A stretch of DNA of 64,000 bases from Opitutaceae bacterium (lineage in GTDB: Bacteria; Verrucomicrobiota; Verrucomicrobiia; Opitutales; Opitutaceae). Within the stretch, counting starts at the first letter, position 1. Every line of letters starts with the position of its first letter. A program made the position numbers and the translations under genes. Location of the stretch: contig JAWLBB010000004.1 in the NCBI GenBank assembly GCA_041395105.1, positions 278,202 to 342,201 on the forward strand. Reading direction: 5' to 3'. The notes below the pieces were generated by a model. That model searched no databases. It was not told the origin of the DNA and saw only the letters and a program-made list of their open reading frames with translations. This document shows, piece after piece, positions 1 through 8,232 of the stretch.

Positions 1-254
1 CCGCCGCCTTCGAGGCAGACGGCCAAGGCGGTGATTGTGGTGCAGCCTTCCGATACGGCTTTGAAGATGGCGGTCCTTTCGGCGCAGATCGTCAACCCGT
101 AGGAGGCATTTTCAATATTGCAGCCCGTGAACAGCTGTCCGTTATCAGTGAACACGGATGCACCCACGCGGAAATCGGAGTAGGGTGCGTAGGCTCTCGC
201 GCGGGCTTCGGCGGCCGCCATCAGGAGGCGAGCTCGGTCGGAATGGGAAATCAT
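1..254 (-). CDS. cdd: Cytidine deaminase, 3' end cut by window edge
   Basis: Deaminates cytidine and deoxycytidine to uridine and deoxyuridine in pyrimidine salvage. Translating from the ATG at 254 gives MISHSDRARLLMAAAEARAR, followed by the family hallmarks YAPYSDFRVGA, the GCNIENASYG substrate loop, and the CAE zinc/catalytic motif in TICAERTAIFKA. The C-terminal PCxxC zinc motif lies beyond the left edge. It is the third gene of a minus-strand operon after nupC and deoA, beginning 35 bp after the deoA stop, so uptake, deamination and phosphorolysis of pyrimidine nucleosides are encoded together. Too short and too clearly motif-bearing to be a chance ORF; only the missing 3' end is unknown. 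Confidence 0.92.
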   Translation of the reverse strand, partial: MISHSDRARLLMAAAEARARAYAPYSDFRVGASVFTDNGQLFTGCNIENASYGLTICAERTAIFKAVSEGCTTITALAVCLEGG

Positions 255-288
255 GGCAGGGCAGAGAGAGGCGGTGAGGTCGCGGCCG

Positions 289-1623
289 TCAAGGTTGGGC
301 GCCGGTGATCCGGTCAATGACCACTGCGCTGTCGGGTGGTTGATCGGGGCCGACGGCGATGGCGGTGCGAAGGGCGGCCGCCGCGCCGGCTGCGTCGTCT
401 TCATTGGAGGCATGGATGAGGGCAACGGGGCGGTCGGGTCCGACGGCGTCGCCGATCCGGGCGATCCGGGACAGGCCGACGGAGTGATCGATGCTGACAA
501 TGGCGTTGGGTCGGGTGCCACCGAGGCGAAGCACGATCAGTCCGACTTCCCGGGTATTCATTCCGGTGACGAAACCACCCACTTCCGGATACACCGGATG
601 GACGATCCGCGCCTGGGGCAGGTGTCTTGTTGGATTCTCCACGAGGTCGGTTGGGCCGCCCAGGGCGGCCACCATCCGCCCGAAAATCTCGGCTGCCTTT
701 CCCGAAGTCAGGGCGGTCGCGAGCTTCTTTTCGGCCTGCTCAACGGTGGAGGCCAGGCGGCCGAGGATCAGGAGCTCGGATCCGAGGGCGCGGACAACCC
801 GATCGAGTCGCTCGGGCCGGTCCTTTCCGGTTAGGTAGTCGATGGCCACCTGGACCTCAAGGGCATTGCCCGCGGACGGGGCGAGGGACTGGTTCATGTC
901 GGTGAGCAGCGAAGATGTGCGGGTTCCTGCGCCGTTGGCCACGCGGGCGATGCATTCAGCCAGCTCGCGGGACGATTCCGGGGTGGGCATGAATGCGCCG
1001 TTGCCGGATTTCACGTCCATGACGAGGGCATCGAGGCCGGCGGCCAGTTTCTTCGCGAGGATTGAGGCGGTGATCAGGTCGATGGATTCGACGGTCGCGG
1101 TCACGTCGCGAATGGCGTAGAATCGCCGATCGGCCGGGGTCAGGCGGTTGGTCTGACCGATGATGGCGACCCCGACGGAGCGGACGGTTTCGCGGAACAC
1201 CTTGTTGGACGGTCGCGAGTTGTATCCGGGAATGGACTCGAATTTGTCGAGGGTTCCGCCGGTGTGGCCCAGGCGCCGTCCGGAAATCATGGGGACAAAG
1301 CCGCCGCAGGCGGCGATCATGGGTCCCAGCATGAGGGAGACGGTGTCGCCGACGCCTCCGGTCGAGTGCTTGTCGAGGATGGGTCCGGGCAGGTCGAGGT
1401 CGCTCCAATCGAGGACATCGCCGGAGTCGCGCATGGCGAGAGTCAGGGATATCCGCTCGTCAAGGGTCATGCCGTTGAAGAGAACGGCCATGCCGAACGC
1501 GGCTACCTGGCCGTCGGTGACCGAGCCGTCGGCGATACCGAAGGCGAACTGGCGGATTTCGTCGTTGGTCAGCGTCAGCCGGTCCCTTTTTTTCCGGATG
1601 ATTTCTTGGGGCAGGAAAGTCAT
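289..1623 (-). CDS. deoA: Thymidine / pyrimidine-nucleoside phosphorylase
   Basis: Phosphorolyses thymidine, and possibly uridine, to the base and (deoxy)ribose-1-phosphate. The family signature KHSTGGVGD lies at residues 85-93, followed by SGRRLGHTGGTLDKFES and the DVKSGNGAFM loop. The length of 444 aa matches E. coli DeoA (440). Start choice: the frame opens at a TTG at 1632 that overlaps the nupC stop (TTGA), but the ATG at 1623 gives MTFLPQEIIRKKRD, which aligns with the E. coli N-terminus MFLAQEIIRKKRD, so I prefer 1623. It sits between nupC and cdd in one operon, with translation probably coupled to nupC. Whether it prefers thymidine (DeoA) or is a general Pdp enzyme cannot be settled by eye. 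Confidence 0.93.
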   Translation of the reverse strand: MTFLPQEIIRKKRDRLTLTNDEIRQFAFGIADGSVTDGQVAAFGMAVLFNGMTLDERISLTLAMRDSGDVLDWSDLDLPGPILDKHSTGGVGDTVSLMLGPMIAACGGFVPMISGRRLGHTGGTLDKFESIPGYNSRPSNKVFRETVRSVGVAIIGQTNRLTPADRRFYAIRDVTATVESIDLITASILAKKLAAGLDALVMDVKSGNGAFMPTPESSRELAECIARVANGAGTRTSSLLTDMNQSLAPSAGNALEVQVAIDYLTGKDRPERLDRVVRALGSELLILGRLASTVEQAEKKLATALTSGKAAEIFGRMVAALGGPTDLVENPTRHLPQARIVHPVYPEVGGFVTGMNTREVGLIVLRLGGTRPNAIVSIDHSVGLSRIARIGDAVGPDRPVALIHASNEDDAAGAAAALRTAIAVGPDQPPDSAVVIDRITGAQP

Positions 1624-1628
1624 GCGGG

Positions 1629-2873
1629 TCAATTGGCCAGAGAGAGAAAGAACCCGGCGATGGTGGCACTCATGAGGTTGGAAAGAGAGGCGGCGAGGAC
1701 CGCTTTCAGGCCCATGCGCGCGATGTCGTGGCGCCGGTTCGGGGCCATCCCTCCGAGACCTCCGAGAAGGATGGCAATGGAGGAAAGATTGGCGAAGCCG
1801 CAGAGCGCGAAGGTCATGATGGCCTGGGTGCGCGGGGTCAGGGCATCCTTGATCTGCACAAAGTCGGCGTAGGCGACGAACTCGTTGAGAATGACCTTCT
1901 GGCCGACCAGACGCCCGGCATCGATGGCTTCATGCCAGGGAACGCCGATGATCCAGGAAAGCGGGGCAAAAAGGACTCCGAGAATCTGCTGGAGGCTGAG
2001 TTCGGGCAGTCCGAGCCATCCCCCGACACCTCCGATCATCAGGTTGATCAACGCGATCAGGCTGATGAAGGCGAGAAGCATGGCGCCGACGTTGGCCGCC
2101 AACTTAAGTCCGCTGGCCGCGCCGGTCGCGGCGGCATCGAAGATATTGACCGGTTTGTCGTCATCGTCCGTCCTGTTGATGGTGCCGTCTTCGGGCCGGC
2201 CGGTCTCCGGATGCATCAGCTTGGCGAAGAGCAGCCCGCCGGGGGCGGCCATGAAGGAAGCGGCGAGGAGGAAGCGCAACTCGACGCCCATCCCGGCGTA
2301 GCCGGCCATGACCGAACCCGCGATCGAGGCGAGTCCGCCGCACATGACCGCAAAGAGTTCGGACTGGGTCATGCTGGGAATATAGGGCCGCACCACGAGC
2401 GGAGCCTCGGTCTGGCCGACGAAGATATTGGCGGCGGCCGAGAGGGATTCTGTCCGGCTGGTGCCAAGCGTGAAATGGAGGGCGCCGCCGATCGTCCGGA
2501 CCACCCATTGCATCACCCTGAGGTGGTAGAGGACCGCGATGAGCGAGGAAAAGAAGATGATGATCGGGAGTACCCTGAACGCGAATACGAAGCCGAATCC
2601 CCCGAAGACTTCATACATGGTGTCGCTGACCAGGCCTCCCAGCATGAAGGATATGCCGGCGTTGGACGAATCGATCACTTTTTGAACACCTGCGGAAAGG
2701 AAAGCGAGGGCGGTCTTGCCGACGGGGACAAAGAGGACGATGCCGCCGATGAGGAATTGGATGAGGAAGGCGCCCAGGACGGTGCGGATCCGGATCGAGC
2801 CGCGGTTTCGTGAAAAGGCAAAGCCGATGCCGAGGAGAACAACCATGCCGAGCAGGCTGATGAGGGTATTCAT
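1629..2873 (-). CDS. nupC: NupC-type concentrative nucleoside transporter
   Basis: Inner-membrane symporter of the CNT family importing nucleosides with H+ or Na+. The 414-residue protein is almost entirely hydrophobic helices. It carries family segments such as GQTEAPLVVRPYI (the CNT substrate-binding loop), ELFAVMCGGLASIAGSVMAGY and the C-terminal TFALCGFANLSSIAI. It is first in the nupC-deoA-cdd operon, giving a clear role in feeding the two salvage enzymes downstream. Its stop overlaps the possible TTG start of deoA. No convincing Shine-Dalgarno is seen before the ATG at 2873. Confidence 0.92.
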   Translation of the reverse strand: MNTLISLLGMVVLLGIGFAFSRNRGSIRIRTVLGAFLIQFLIGGIVLFVPVGKTALAFLSAGVQKVIDSSNAGISFMLGGLVSDTMYEVFGGFGFVFAFRVLPIIIFFSSLIAVLYHLRVMQWVVRTIGGALHFTLGTSRTESLSAAANIFVGQTEAPLVVRPYIPSMTQSELFAVMCGGLASIAGSVMAGYAGMGVELRFLLAASFMAAPGGLLFAKLMHPETGRPEDGTINRTDDDDKPVNIFDAAATGAASGLKLAANVGAMLLAFISLIALINLMIGGVGGWLGLPELSLQQILGVLFAPLSWIIGVPWHEAIDAGRLVGQKVILNEFVAYADFVQIKDALTPRTQAIMTFALCGFANLSSIAILLGGLGGMAPNRRHDIARMGLKAVLAASLSNLMSATIAGFFLSLAN

Positions 2874-3029
2874 GGGTGATCAGACGGGCGACAATTGACC
2901 GAAGAGCCCTTTGGGGGCGATGGCATGACGGTCGATTCGTCGGTCATCCGGGTCAATCGAAATAGCGGTCGTATCTGAATCGTGATATCCGCTTGGGACC
3001 GTCTTCCGGTCGATTCCCGCCGGGGATCC

Positions 3030-4163
3030 TCAGTCCGAGAACAGTGCCTCGACGTTGGCGACGGGTGTGCCCATGATAAGGGCATTGGAACTGCCATGAA
3101 AATAGCGGGTGCCTCCGGATTCCGCAATACAGCGCCGCGATTCCTCGCGGACCCACTCGGGGGAATTCAGTTGGATCCTGGGGCAGGACAGGTTGTTCCA
3201 GAGAACAAGGTCCGGATAGGCCTGCCGCACCTTAATGGTGGTCATGCCGGCGTCGCGATCAACTTCGCCGTAACCCGGGCAGGCCGCCTCGCGGAAAATC
3301 ATGTCGGCGACCGACCAGAGGTTGCCGTCGGTTCGAAAGACATAGTGGATGCCCAGATCGGTGAGACCATCCACCATGTATTTGAGGGCCGGTAGGTGGA
3401 CCTGCCGAAATGACTCGGGTGAAAAGAAAGGACCGTCGTTCCCCGCCATGTCACCGCCACCGAGGAGAACCTTGGGGTAGGGTGAATTGGCCAGAGCCCG
3501 ACCCAGGGCCAGGCCTCTTTCGGCCTGAAGCATGAGGTAGCGACGCACGAGGTCGGGATGGGTGATCATGGCCATGAGCATGTCTTCATCATACCCGACG
3601 GAGATCTCACCTCCGTTGCAGGGGATGAAGAACTCATCTCCATAGGCTTCGCAGATGCGGCGATGATCGGGATTCAATTCCACTCTGGCGAGTTCGCCAT
3701 CGGCGAGGCGGGCTTCGCCGGCTTCGACCTTGGCCCTTAGCGTTTCGATCGGGTCGGCGAGGGGATTGGCGCGAATGGATCTGGCGATCCCGAAGTCACC
3801 GGTCTCCGGCATGTAGGCGTGAATCTCGTGATCGCCGTCCGGGTCGCCAAACAGAAACGAATGTTCGGCGAGCTGGCGGGTCGGTTTGACCGTCTGGCGC
3901 CAGGGCATCCGGTAGACATCGATATCGAGGGCCCGGCCGAGCTCTGCCAGATCGTGGAAGAGGGCGTCGACGAAGTCGGCGTGGGCGGCACCCCCTCTTG
4001 CCAGGGCCAGGGTCTCGGCGTAGTGGAGAGACCCGGTCCCGGTATGAACCGGCCGACCGAGAATCCGCGAGGAAACCTCGCAGGCGATGGCCGGAATATA
4101 GCGGGGCGGCCGGTCGACCTGACGTCCCTCGATCGCGGCCAGACAACGCTCGTGTCGTGTCAT
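3030..4163 (-). CDS. Uroporphyrinogen decarboxylase (URO-D) family protein, non-heme type
   Basis: 377-residue TIM-barrel protein of the URO-D superfamily. The N-terminus (MTRHERCLAAIEGRQVDRPP) and the pattern GGGDMAGNDGPFFSPESF...VFRTDGNLW match members annotated as URO-D-domain proteins in environmental Verrucomicrobiota and Planctomycetes genomes. It lacks the HxC...C zinc site seen in the relative at 8233-9258, and there are no other heme-biosynthesis genes here, so true uroporphyrinogen decarboxylation is unlikely. Such proteins may act as corrinoid-dependent or other methyltransferases or in one-carbon transfer, but that is inference. It follows larC by 170 bp on the same strand and may have its own promoter there. 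Confidence 0.75.
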   Translation of the reverse strand: MTRHERCLAAIEGRQVDRPPRYIPAIACEVSSRILGRPVHTGTGSLHYAETLALARGGAAHADFVDALFHDLAELGRALDIDVYRMPWRQTVKPTRQLAEHSFLFGDPDGDHEIHAYMPETGDFGIARSIRANPLADPIETLRAKVEAGEARLADGELARVELNPDHRRICEAYGDEFFIPCNGGEISVGYDEDMLMAMITHPDLVRRYLMLQAERGLALGRALANSPYPKVLLGGGDMAGNDGPFFSPESFRQVHLPALKYMVDGLTDLGIHYVFRTDGNLWSVADMIFREAACPGYGEVDRDAGMTTIKVRQAYPDLVLWNNLSCPRIQLNSPEWVREESRRCIAESGGTRYFHGSSNALIMGTPVANVEALFSD

Positions 4164-4218
4164 CCGGCCATGATGGCCGAAGCGGGCCCGAGAGCAAAGC
4201 AGGAACTGACCGTGATCC

Positions 4219-4244
4219 GGCGAACGGCATTGAATCCGTTCGCC
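4219..4244. repeat. Perfect inverted repeat upstream of the URO-D gene
   Basis: GGCGAACGG (4219-4227) and CCGTTCGCC (4236-4244) are exact complements separated by 8 nt. The element lies in the 170-bp gap after larC and about 56 bp before the start of the URO-D gene. There is no U-tract, so it may be an operator or an attenuated terminator rather than a canonical intrinsic terminator. Confidence 0.55.
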
Positions 4245-4333
4245 CTAGAACGAACACTGTGCCGACTTCATTGGCCTCTTTGATTCCCAGGGCAATGCGT
4301 CGAAGCAATCCGGCGGCGGATCACCAGACAATC

Positions 4334-5680
4334 TCAGGGCAGATGCGAATCTGCAATAGACTGGACCTCTGGACGTTGCACAAGATCGCTTCGGGCCTGC
4401 TCAACGGACCGGCCGGCTTTCCGACTGTATTCGTAGAGGGCGTCGTACTCGAACTTCCATCGTCTGGCTCCGGACGGGGTGGTGACTTCCTTGGCAGGAA
4501 CCGGACCGTGGTCGGTGTCGATCTGGACCGCCCTTCTCGGAAGGATCCGACGCTCCACCGGGTGGTAGCGGACCCCGATCGTGGTGGTCTCCTCGAGGAG
4601 AAAGTCGCTCACCACATTGAGCTTCTCTTCGGTCACGAGGACGGAGAGGCAGACTCCGGCCCGGCCCTTTTTCATCTGGACCGGGGCCAGCTGGAAATCG
4701 ATGGCGCCGGCGGCCATTAGATCGGCCTGGAACCGGTCTCCCAGATATTCTGCCGGGGTGTCGTCGACATTGGTTTCGACCACGAAAAGGCGTTCGCTCC
4801 CGGGTTGCTCGGTGACCAACGATACCCGAATAACGTTGGCGCTCTGAAAATCCTTTTCCCCGCAACCGTAGGCAATTGTATCAACGGTGAGGGCGGGTGG
4901 ATTGAAGTCCGGGTCGAGGTAGCGAATGATGGCCGCTCCGGTGGGGGTGATCCGCTCGCCTTCCTCCCTTCCTTTGTAGGAGGGCATTCCGCTCAGCAAT
5001 TCGGCGGTGGCGGGGGCGGGAACCGGGAGGATGCCGTGCTGGGTCCGGACCATTCCGAATCCGGTGCAGATCGGATCGCAGTAGGTCCTGGTGACGCCGA
5101 GGCGATCGAGGAGGACGGCGGTCCCGACAATGTCGATTATGGAATCCACTCCGCTGATCTCGTGGAAGTGAATGGTCTCGATCGGTATATCGTGGATGTG
5201 GGCCTCCGCTTCGCCGATCAGGTGAAAGATGTCGTGAGCGATCGTCTTGGCCCGTTTGCTGATGTGGGCGTGATCGATCAGTTCGAGAATGTCGGAAAGA
5301 TGCCGATGCGCCCCATGCTCGTGAGAATGCCCATGTTCGTGATCGTGATCGTGGGAGTGCCCATGATGATGCCCGCGTTCCCCTTCGTGGTCATGATCGT
5401 GGTCATGGCTGTGACCCTCACCGTGATCGTGCTGGTGGTGATGGTGGTCCTTTTCGTCTTCTGCGGTGCTCTTGGGGGTCTGGCTGAGGTCGATCACCCT
5501 GACCTGGCGGCAGGAAATCCCGTTCTTGATGACGTCGCGGATTTCCACCTTGCCGTCAGGAAGGTGAAGCTTGTCCGGCAGGCTCAGGAGTTCGTCATGG
5601 GCATCGGTCAGCGACGCGAGGGCCCCGAGAAACATGTCGCCGGAGGCGCCGGAAAAGGGTTCGAGGTAGAGAGTGCTCAT
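4334..5680 (-). CDS. larC: LarC, nickel insertase for the nickel-pincer nucleotide cofactor
   Basis: CTP-dependent cyclometallase that inserts Ni into the pyridinium bis-thiocarboxylic acid mononucleotide made by LarB and LarE. Of 448 residues, the start MSTLYLEPFSGASGDMFLGAL is the LarC N-terminal signature. Residues 79-127 are an extreme histidine/aspartate-rich metal-binding stretch, and the C-terminal CTP-binding domain follows (ETNVDDTPAEYLGDR). In Lactiplantibacillus plantarum LarC is made by a programmed frameshift between two ORFs; here it is one uninterrupted frame. Its start overlaps the larB stop by 4 bp (ATGA), so translation is probably coupled. It is last in larE-larB-larC. Confidence 0.93.
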   Translation of the reverse strand: MSTLYLEPFSGASGDMFLGALASLTDAHDELLSLPDKLHLPDGKVEIRDVIKNGISCRQVRVIDLSQTPKSTAEDEKDHHHHQHDHGEGHSHDHDHDHEGERGHHHGHSHDHDHEHGHSHEHGAHRHLSDILELIDHAHISKRAKTIAHDIFHLIGEAEAHIHDIPIETIHFHEISGVDSIIDIVGTAVLLDRLGVTRTYCDPICTGFGMVRTQHGILPVPAPATAELLSGMPSYKGREEGERITPTGAAIIRYLDPDFNPPALTVDTIAYGCGEKDFQSANVIRVSLVTEQPGSERLFVVETNVDDTPAEYLGDRFQADLMAAGAIDFQLAPVQMKKGRAGVCLSVLVTEEKLNVVSDFLLEETTTIGVRYHPVERRILPRRAVQIDTDHGPVPAKEVTTPSGARRWKFEYDALYEYSRKAGRSVEQARSDLVQRPEVQSIADSHLP

Positions 5681-6327
5681 TTGAGGAGTCGGAGGATGCG
5701 GAAGGCAGCGATGGCCGCACCGTAGCCGTTGTCGATATTGGTCACGGTGATCCCGTTGGCGCAGCTGGCGAGCATGGCGTGAAGGGCGGTTCGTCCGTCG
5801 GAGGCGACGCCGTAGCCTATGCTGGTCGGCACTGCGATGATCGGCTGTGCAAGCAGCCCGCCGATCACGCTGGGCAGGGCGCCTTCGAAACCGGCCGCGA
5901 CGATGAGGACGCGGAAGGTCCGCAGTTCCTTAAGGCGTGTCATCAGTCTATGGATACCGGCCACCCCGATGTCGTTGATGCGGGCGGCCGCCACTCCCAG
6001 GTAGTTCAGTGTGTAGTAGGCCTCATTGACGACAAACTCATCCGAGGTGCCGGCGGAGATGATGCCGACGGATTTCTTCCGGGAGGAGAGATCATGCTGG
6101 TGGAGGAGGAAGGCGCCTGAGACCGGATCGTAGGTGGAACCGGAGAAGGACTCCATGAGGGCGGAGGCCTTTTCCGGCTGAAGCCGGGTGACGAAGGCGT
6201 TTTTTTCGACTTCGGCATGTTGTCGCAGGATCACCTCGAGGGTCTCCAGCGACTTGGACGCGCCGTAAACAACCTCGGGGAAGCCGAGTCGGCTCTCGCG
6301 GTCAAAGTCCAGATTCAGATTTTCCAT
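5677..6327 (-). CDS. larB: LarB, pyridinium-3,5-biscarboxylic acid mononucleotide synthase
   Basis: Carboxylates and hydrolyses nicotinic acid adenine dinucleotide to start nickel-pincer cofactor synthesis. The C-terminal half is the PurE/AIR-carboxylase-like domain with SAGTSDEFVVNEA, VAAGFEGALPSVIGGL and VPTSIGYGVASDG. I chose the ATG at 6327 (MENLNLDFDRESRLGFPEVV), giving 216 aa; the open frame upstream overlaps larE and has no homologous content. It begins 25 bp after the larE stop and overlaps larC by 4 bp. Slightly shorter at the N-terminus than the L. plantarum protein (246 aa). Confidence 0.92.
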   Translation of the reverse strand: MENLNLDFDRESRLGFPEVVYGASKSLETLEVILRQHAEVEKNAFVTRLQPEKASALMESFSGSTYDPVSGAFLLHQHDLSSRKKSVGIISAGTSDEFVVNEAYYTLNYLGVAAARINDIGVAGIHRLMTRLKELRTFRVLIVAAGFEGALPSVIGGLLAQPIIAVPTSIGYGVASDGRTALHAMLASCANGITVTNIDNGYGAAIAAFRILRLLK

Positions 6328-6352
6328 GCGGAATGCTTCTGGTGGAGGTCGG

Positions 6353-7156
6353 TCAGGCCCGGCCGATGGCCCGATTGAGTTTGCCCGAGACGAGTCCTTC
6401 GGCGTCCATTTCGACTGCGGTGAAACCGAGGTCTGCGAAGGCGGAAGTGATCTGCGGCAGGGCTTCTTCCAGCCGATGGAGATCAACCGCGGGCACCTCG
6501 ATCCGGGCGGTCGAATCAAAGTGCCGGACACGAACCTGTTTGAAGCCCAGTCCGGCGAGAATCGTTTCCGCGTTCTCGATGCGCGTCAGTTTCTCCACCG
6601 TGACGGGCTGGCCGTAGGGGATTCGGGAACTGAGGCAGGGGCTGGCCGGTTTGTCCCAGACCTCCAGACCGAGTGCCCGGGCCAGTTCGCGCACGGCGGC
6701 CTTGGTGAGACCGCAGTCCGCCAGGGGCGAACGGATGGCGTTCTCTTCGGCGGCTTTAAGGCCCGGCCGGTAATCCCCGATATCATCGGCGTTGGTCCCG
6801 TTGAGCAGGGTGTAGCCGGGATACTCGGATCGGATATGATGGAGTTCCGTGTAGAGGTTGCTCTTGCAGTGAAAGCAGCGATCCACCGGGTTGGCCGCGT
6901 AATTGGGATCATCGATTTCCCGGGGATGGATCACCCTCAGAGTGATATCGTGGCTCCGGCAGAATTGATGGGCTATCGCAAGATCTTCGCGTTTGAGACT
7001 GGGCGAATCCGCGATAACACCGATCCCGCGATCCCCGAGAAATTCCCGGGAAAGGAAAAGGACAAGGGCTGAGTCGACTCCGCCGGAGAAGGCGGTCAGG
7101 GATCCCTTCAATTCTGAAAACCAGGCTTCGAGGGCGTCTGGGATTGTCGGGGCCAT
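6353..7156 (-). CDS. larE: LarE, ATP-dependent sacrificial sulfur transferase
   Basis: Adenylates the LarB product and donates sulfur to make the bis-thioacid ligand. The PP-loop SGGVDS is at residues 24-29. Cys174, in ASPCLSSRIPYG, matches the conserved cysteine (Cys176 of L. plantarum LarE) that is converted to dehydroalanine as sulfur donor. RCFHCK at 93-98 is a further conserved Cys pair. The 267-aa length is normal. It is the first gene of larE-larB-larC. The 183-bp region between it and the upstream cytochrome gene should hold the operon promoter, but I see no recognisable operator. Confidence 0.93.
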   Translation of the reverse strand: MAPTIPDALEAWFSELKGSLTAFSGGVDSALVLFLSREFLGDRGIGVIADSPSLKREDLAIAHQFCRSHDITLRVIHPREIDDPNYAANPVDRCFHCKSNLYTELHHIRSEYPGYTLLNGTNADDIGDYRPGLKAAEENAIRSPLADCGLTKAAVRELARALGLEVWDKPASPCLSSRIPYGQPVTVEKLTRIENAETILAGLGFKQVRVRHFDSTARIEVPAVDLHRLEEALPQITSAFADLGFTAVEMDAEGLVSGKLNRAIGRA

Positions 7157-7339
7157 TCTTTGGGATGAGTTCGGAAAAAGGTTCGGAAGAAGTCGAGTAT
7201 TTGCGTCATCCCTTCGGGGGTGTCAACCGACTCGCGCCATTTGGGCGGAGATCGTCGCAGAACGGCAGTCCCTGCGGGAGTTGTTGCCGGCGGAGTCCCG
7301 GGTGGTTGTCCGCGGGTGGCCGTCCGGGGTGAGAGGGCG

Positions 7340-7783
7340 TCAATTCAGCTCTTCCTGACCCGGGGCCAGCGACTTGAGATAGAGAGCGATGGCGCGGGCG
7401 TCCTCTTCGTTCATCCGATAGACCGGCATGGGCGGGCGGAGATAGGTATTACCGATGGTCCCTGTGGTCAGGACTTCAACCACCTCGTCCACCGAATAGT
7501 TGGGCAGGCCGGCAATCGCCGGGGCGTAGGCGGCCCAATCGGCAACCGGCTCGAGCGGTGTCGTACGGATCTCAGTCCCCATCAAGAGCCGGGTGGAGTC
7601 GAGCAAGTCGTTGCTCATTTTCGGGGTGTGGCAGTCGACGCACATGGCGACACCGAAAGCGAGGTAACGCCCTTTTTCGATCGCCTGATCCGCGATCTCC
7701 TCCTGGACGGTCGCTTGACTGAAAAGGGCGCAGGTGAAGAGCGTTGAGATCAGGGCAGAGCCGGCAATAGGGAATCGATTCAT
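7340..7783 (-). CDS. Small secreted monoheme cytochrome c
   Basis: 147-residue class I-type cytochrome c. The ATG at 7783 is chosen because it gives a signal peptide (MNRFPIAGSALISTLFTCAL, cleavage likely near SQA) directly before the mature domain. One heme site, CVDCH, is followed by a Met-containing loop (PPMPVYRM) that could supply the axial ligand, and a final helix DARAIALYLKSL typical of the fold. It acts in the periplasm as an electron carrier, partner unknown. It is divergent from the lipoprotein gene at 7979 and precedes the lar operon on the same strand. Confidence 0.82.
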   Translation of the reverse strand: MNRFPIAGSALISTLFTCALFSQATVQEEIADQAIEKGRYLAFGVAMCVDCHTPKMSNDLLDSTRLLMGTEIRTTPLEPVADWAAYAPAIAGLPNYSVDEVVEVLTTGTIGNTYLRPPMPVYRMNEEDARAIALYLKSLAPGQEELN

Positions 7784-7978
7784 CGGGGCAGGATGGAGGA
7801 TTGGGTTTCCGGAACGGTCAATTAGGATCCTATGCGTTTCTTCAGTCCTGTCGACCCGGTTTGAAGGATTTTCGTCAAGCGCCGTCCCCCGGCAACCGAT
7901 TAATGAACCGCGACCAGCGTGAATGAACTGGTTTCGTCTCTGCAAATCCAGCAGTCTGCCCCGGAAAGCCCAATCACG

Positions 7979-8212
7979 ATGAAACGATCGGCCATATCTC
8001 GCATCCGCCGTCTGGTGTCGATGGTCATCCTGACCGCTCTGCCGGCCCTCGGCGGCTGCGCCGTTGTCAGCGTCGGCGGGGCCGGCCTATCGGTGGGAGC
8101 GACTGCGGTGCGGACGACCGGAAAGGTGGCCGGAACGGCAGTCGACGTGACGGCATCGACCGTGCGCGCCTCCGGGGCGGGTGGGGTCGAGTCGACCCCG
8201 GGTGATCCATGA
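7979..8212 (+). CDS. Small Gly/Ala/Thr-rich lipoprotein, function unknown
   Basis: 77-residue protein from the ATG at 7979. It has a basic N-terminus (MKRSAISRIRRL), a hydrophobic segment, and a lipobox ending LGGC, then a repetitive tail rich in Gly, Val, Ala and Thr (SVGGAGLSVGATAV). Lipid anchoring in the outer or inner membrane is inferred from the lipobox. The tail resembles small glycine-rich envelope lipoproteins in many Gram-negatives, but I do not recognise a named family. Convergent with the URO-D gene at 8233, with only 20 bp between stops. Confidence 0.62.
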   Translation: MKRSAISRIRRLVSMVILTALPALGGCAVVSVGGAGLSVGATAVRTTGKVAGTAVDVTASTVRASGAGGVESTPGDP

Positions 8213-8232
8213 TTCGGGAATCGGCCCCCGCT

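Noticed and set aside
253..2813. Long plus-strand frames opposite deoA and nupC
   Set aside because: GC-rich antisense shadows with no motifs; the minus-strand proteins are clearly the real genes.
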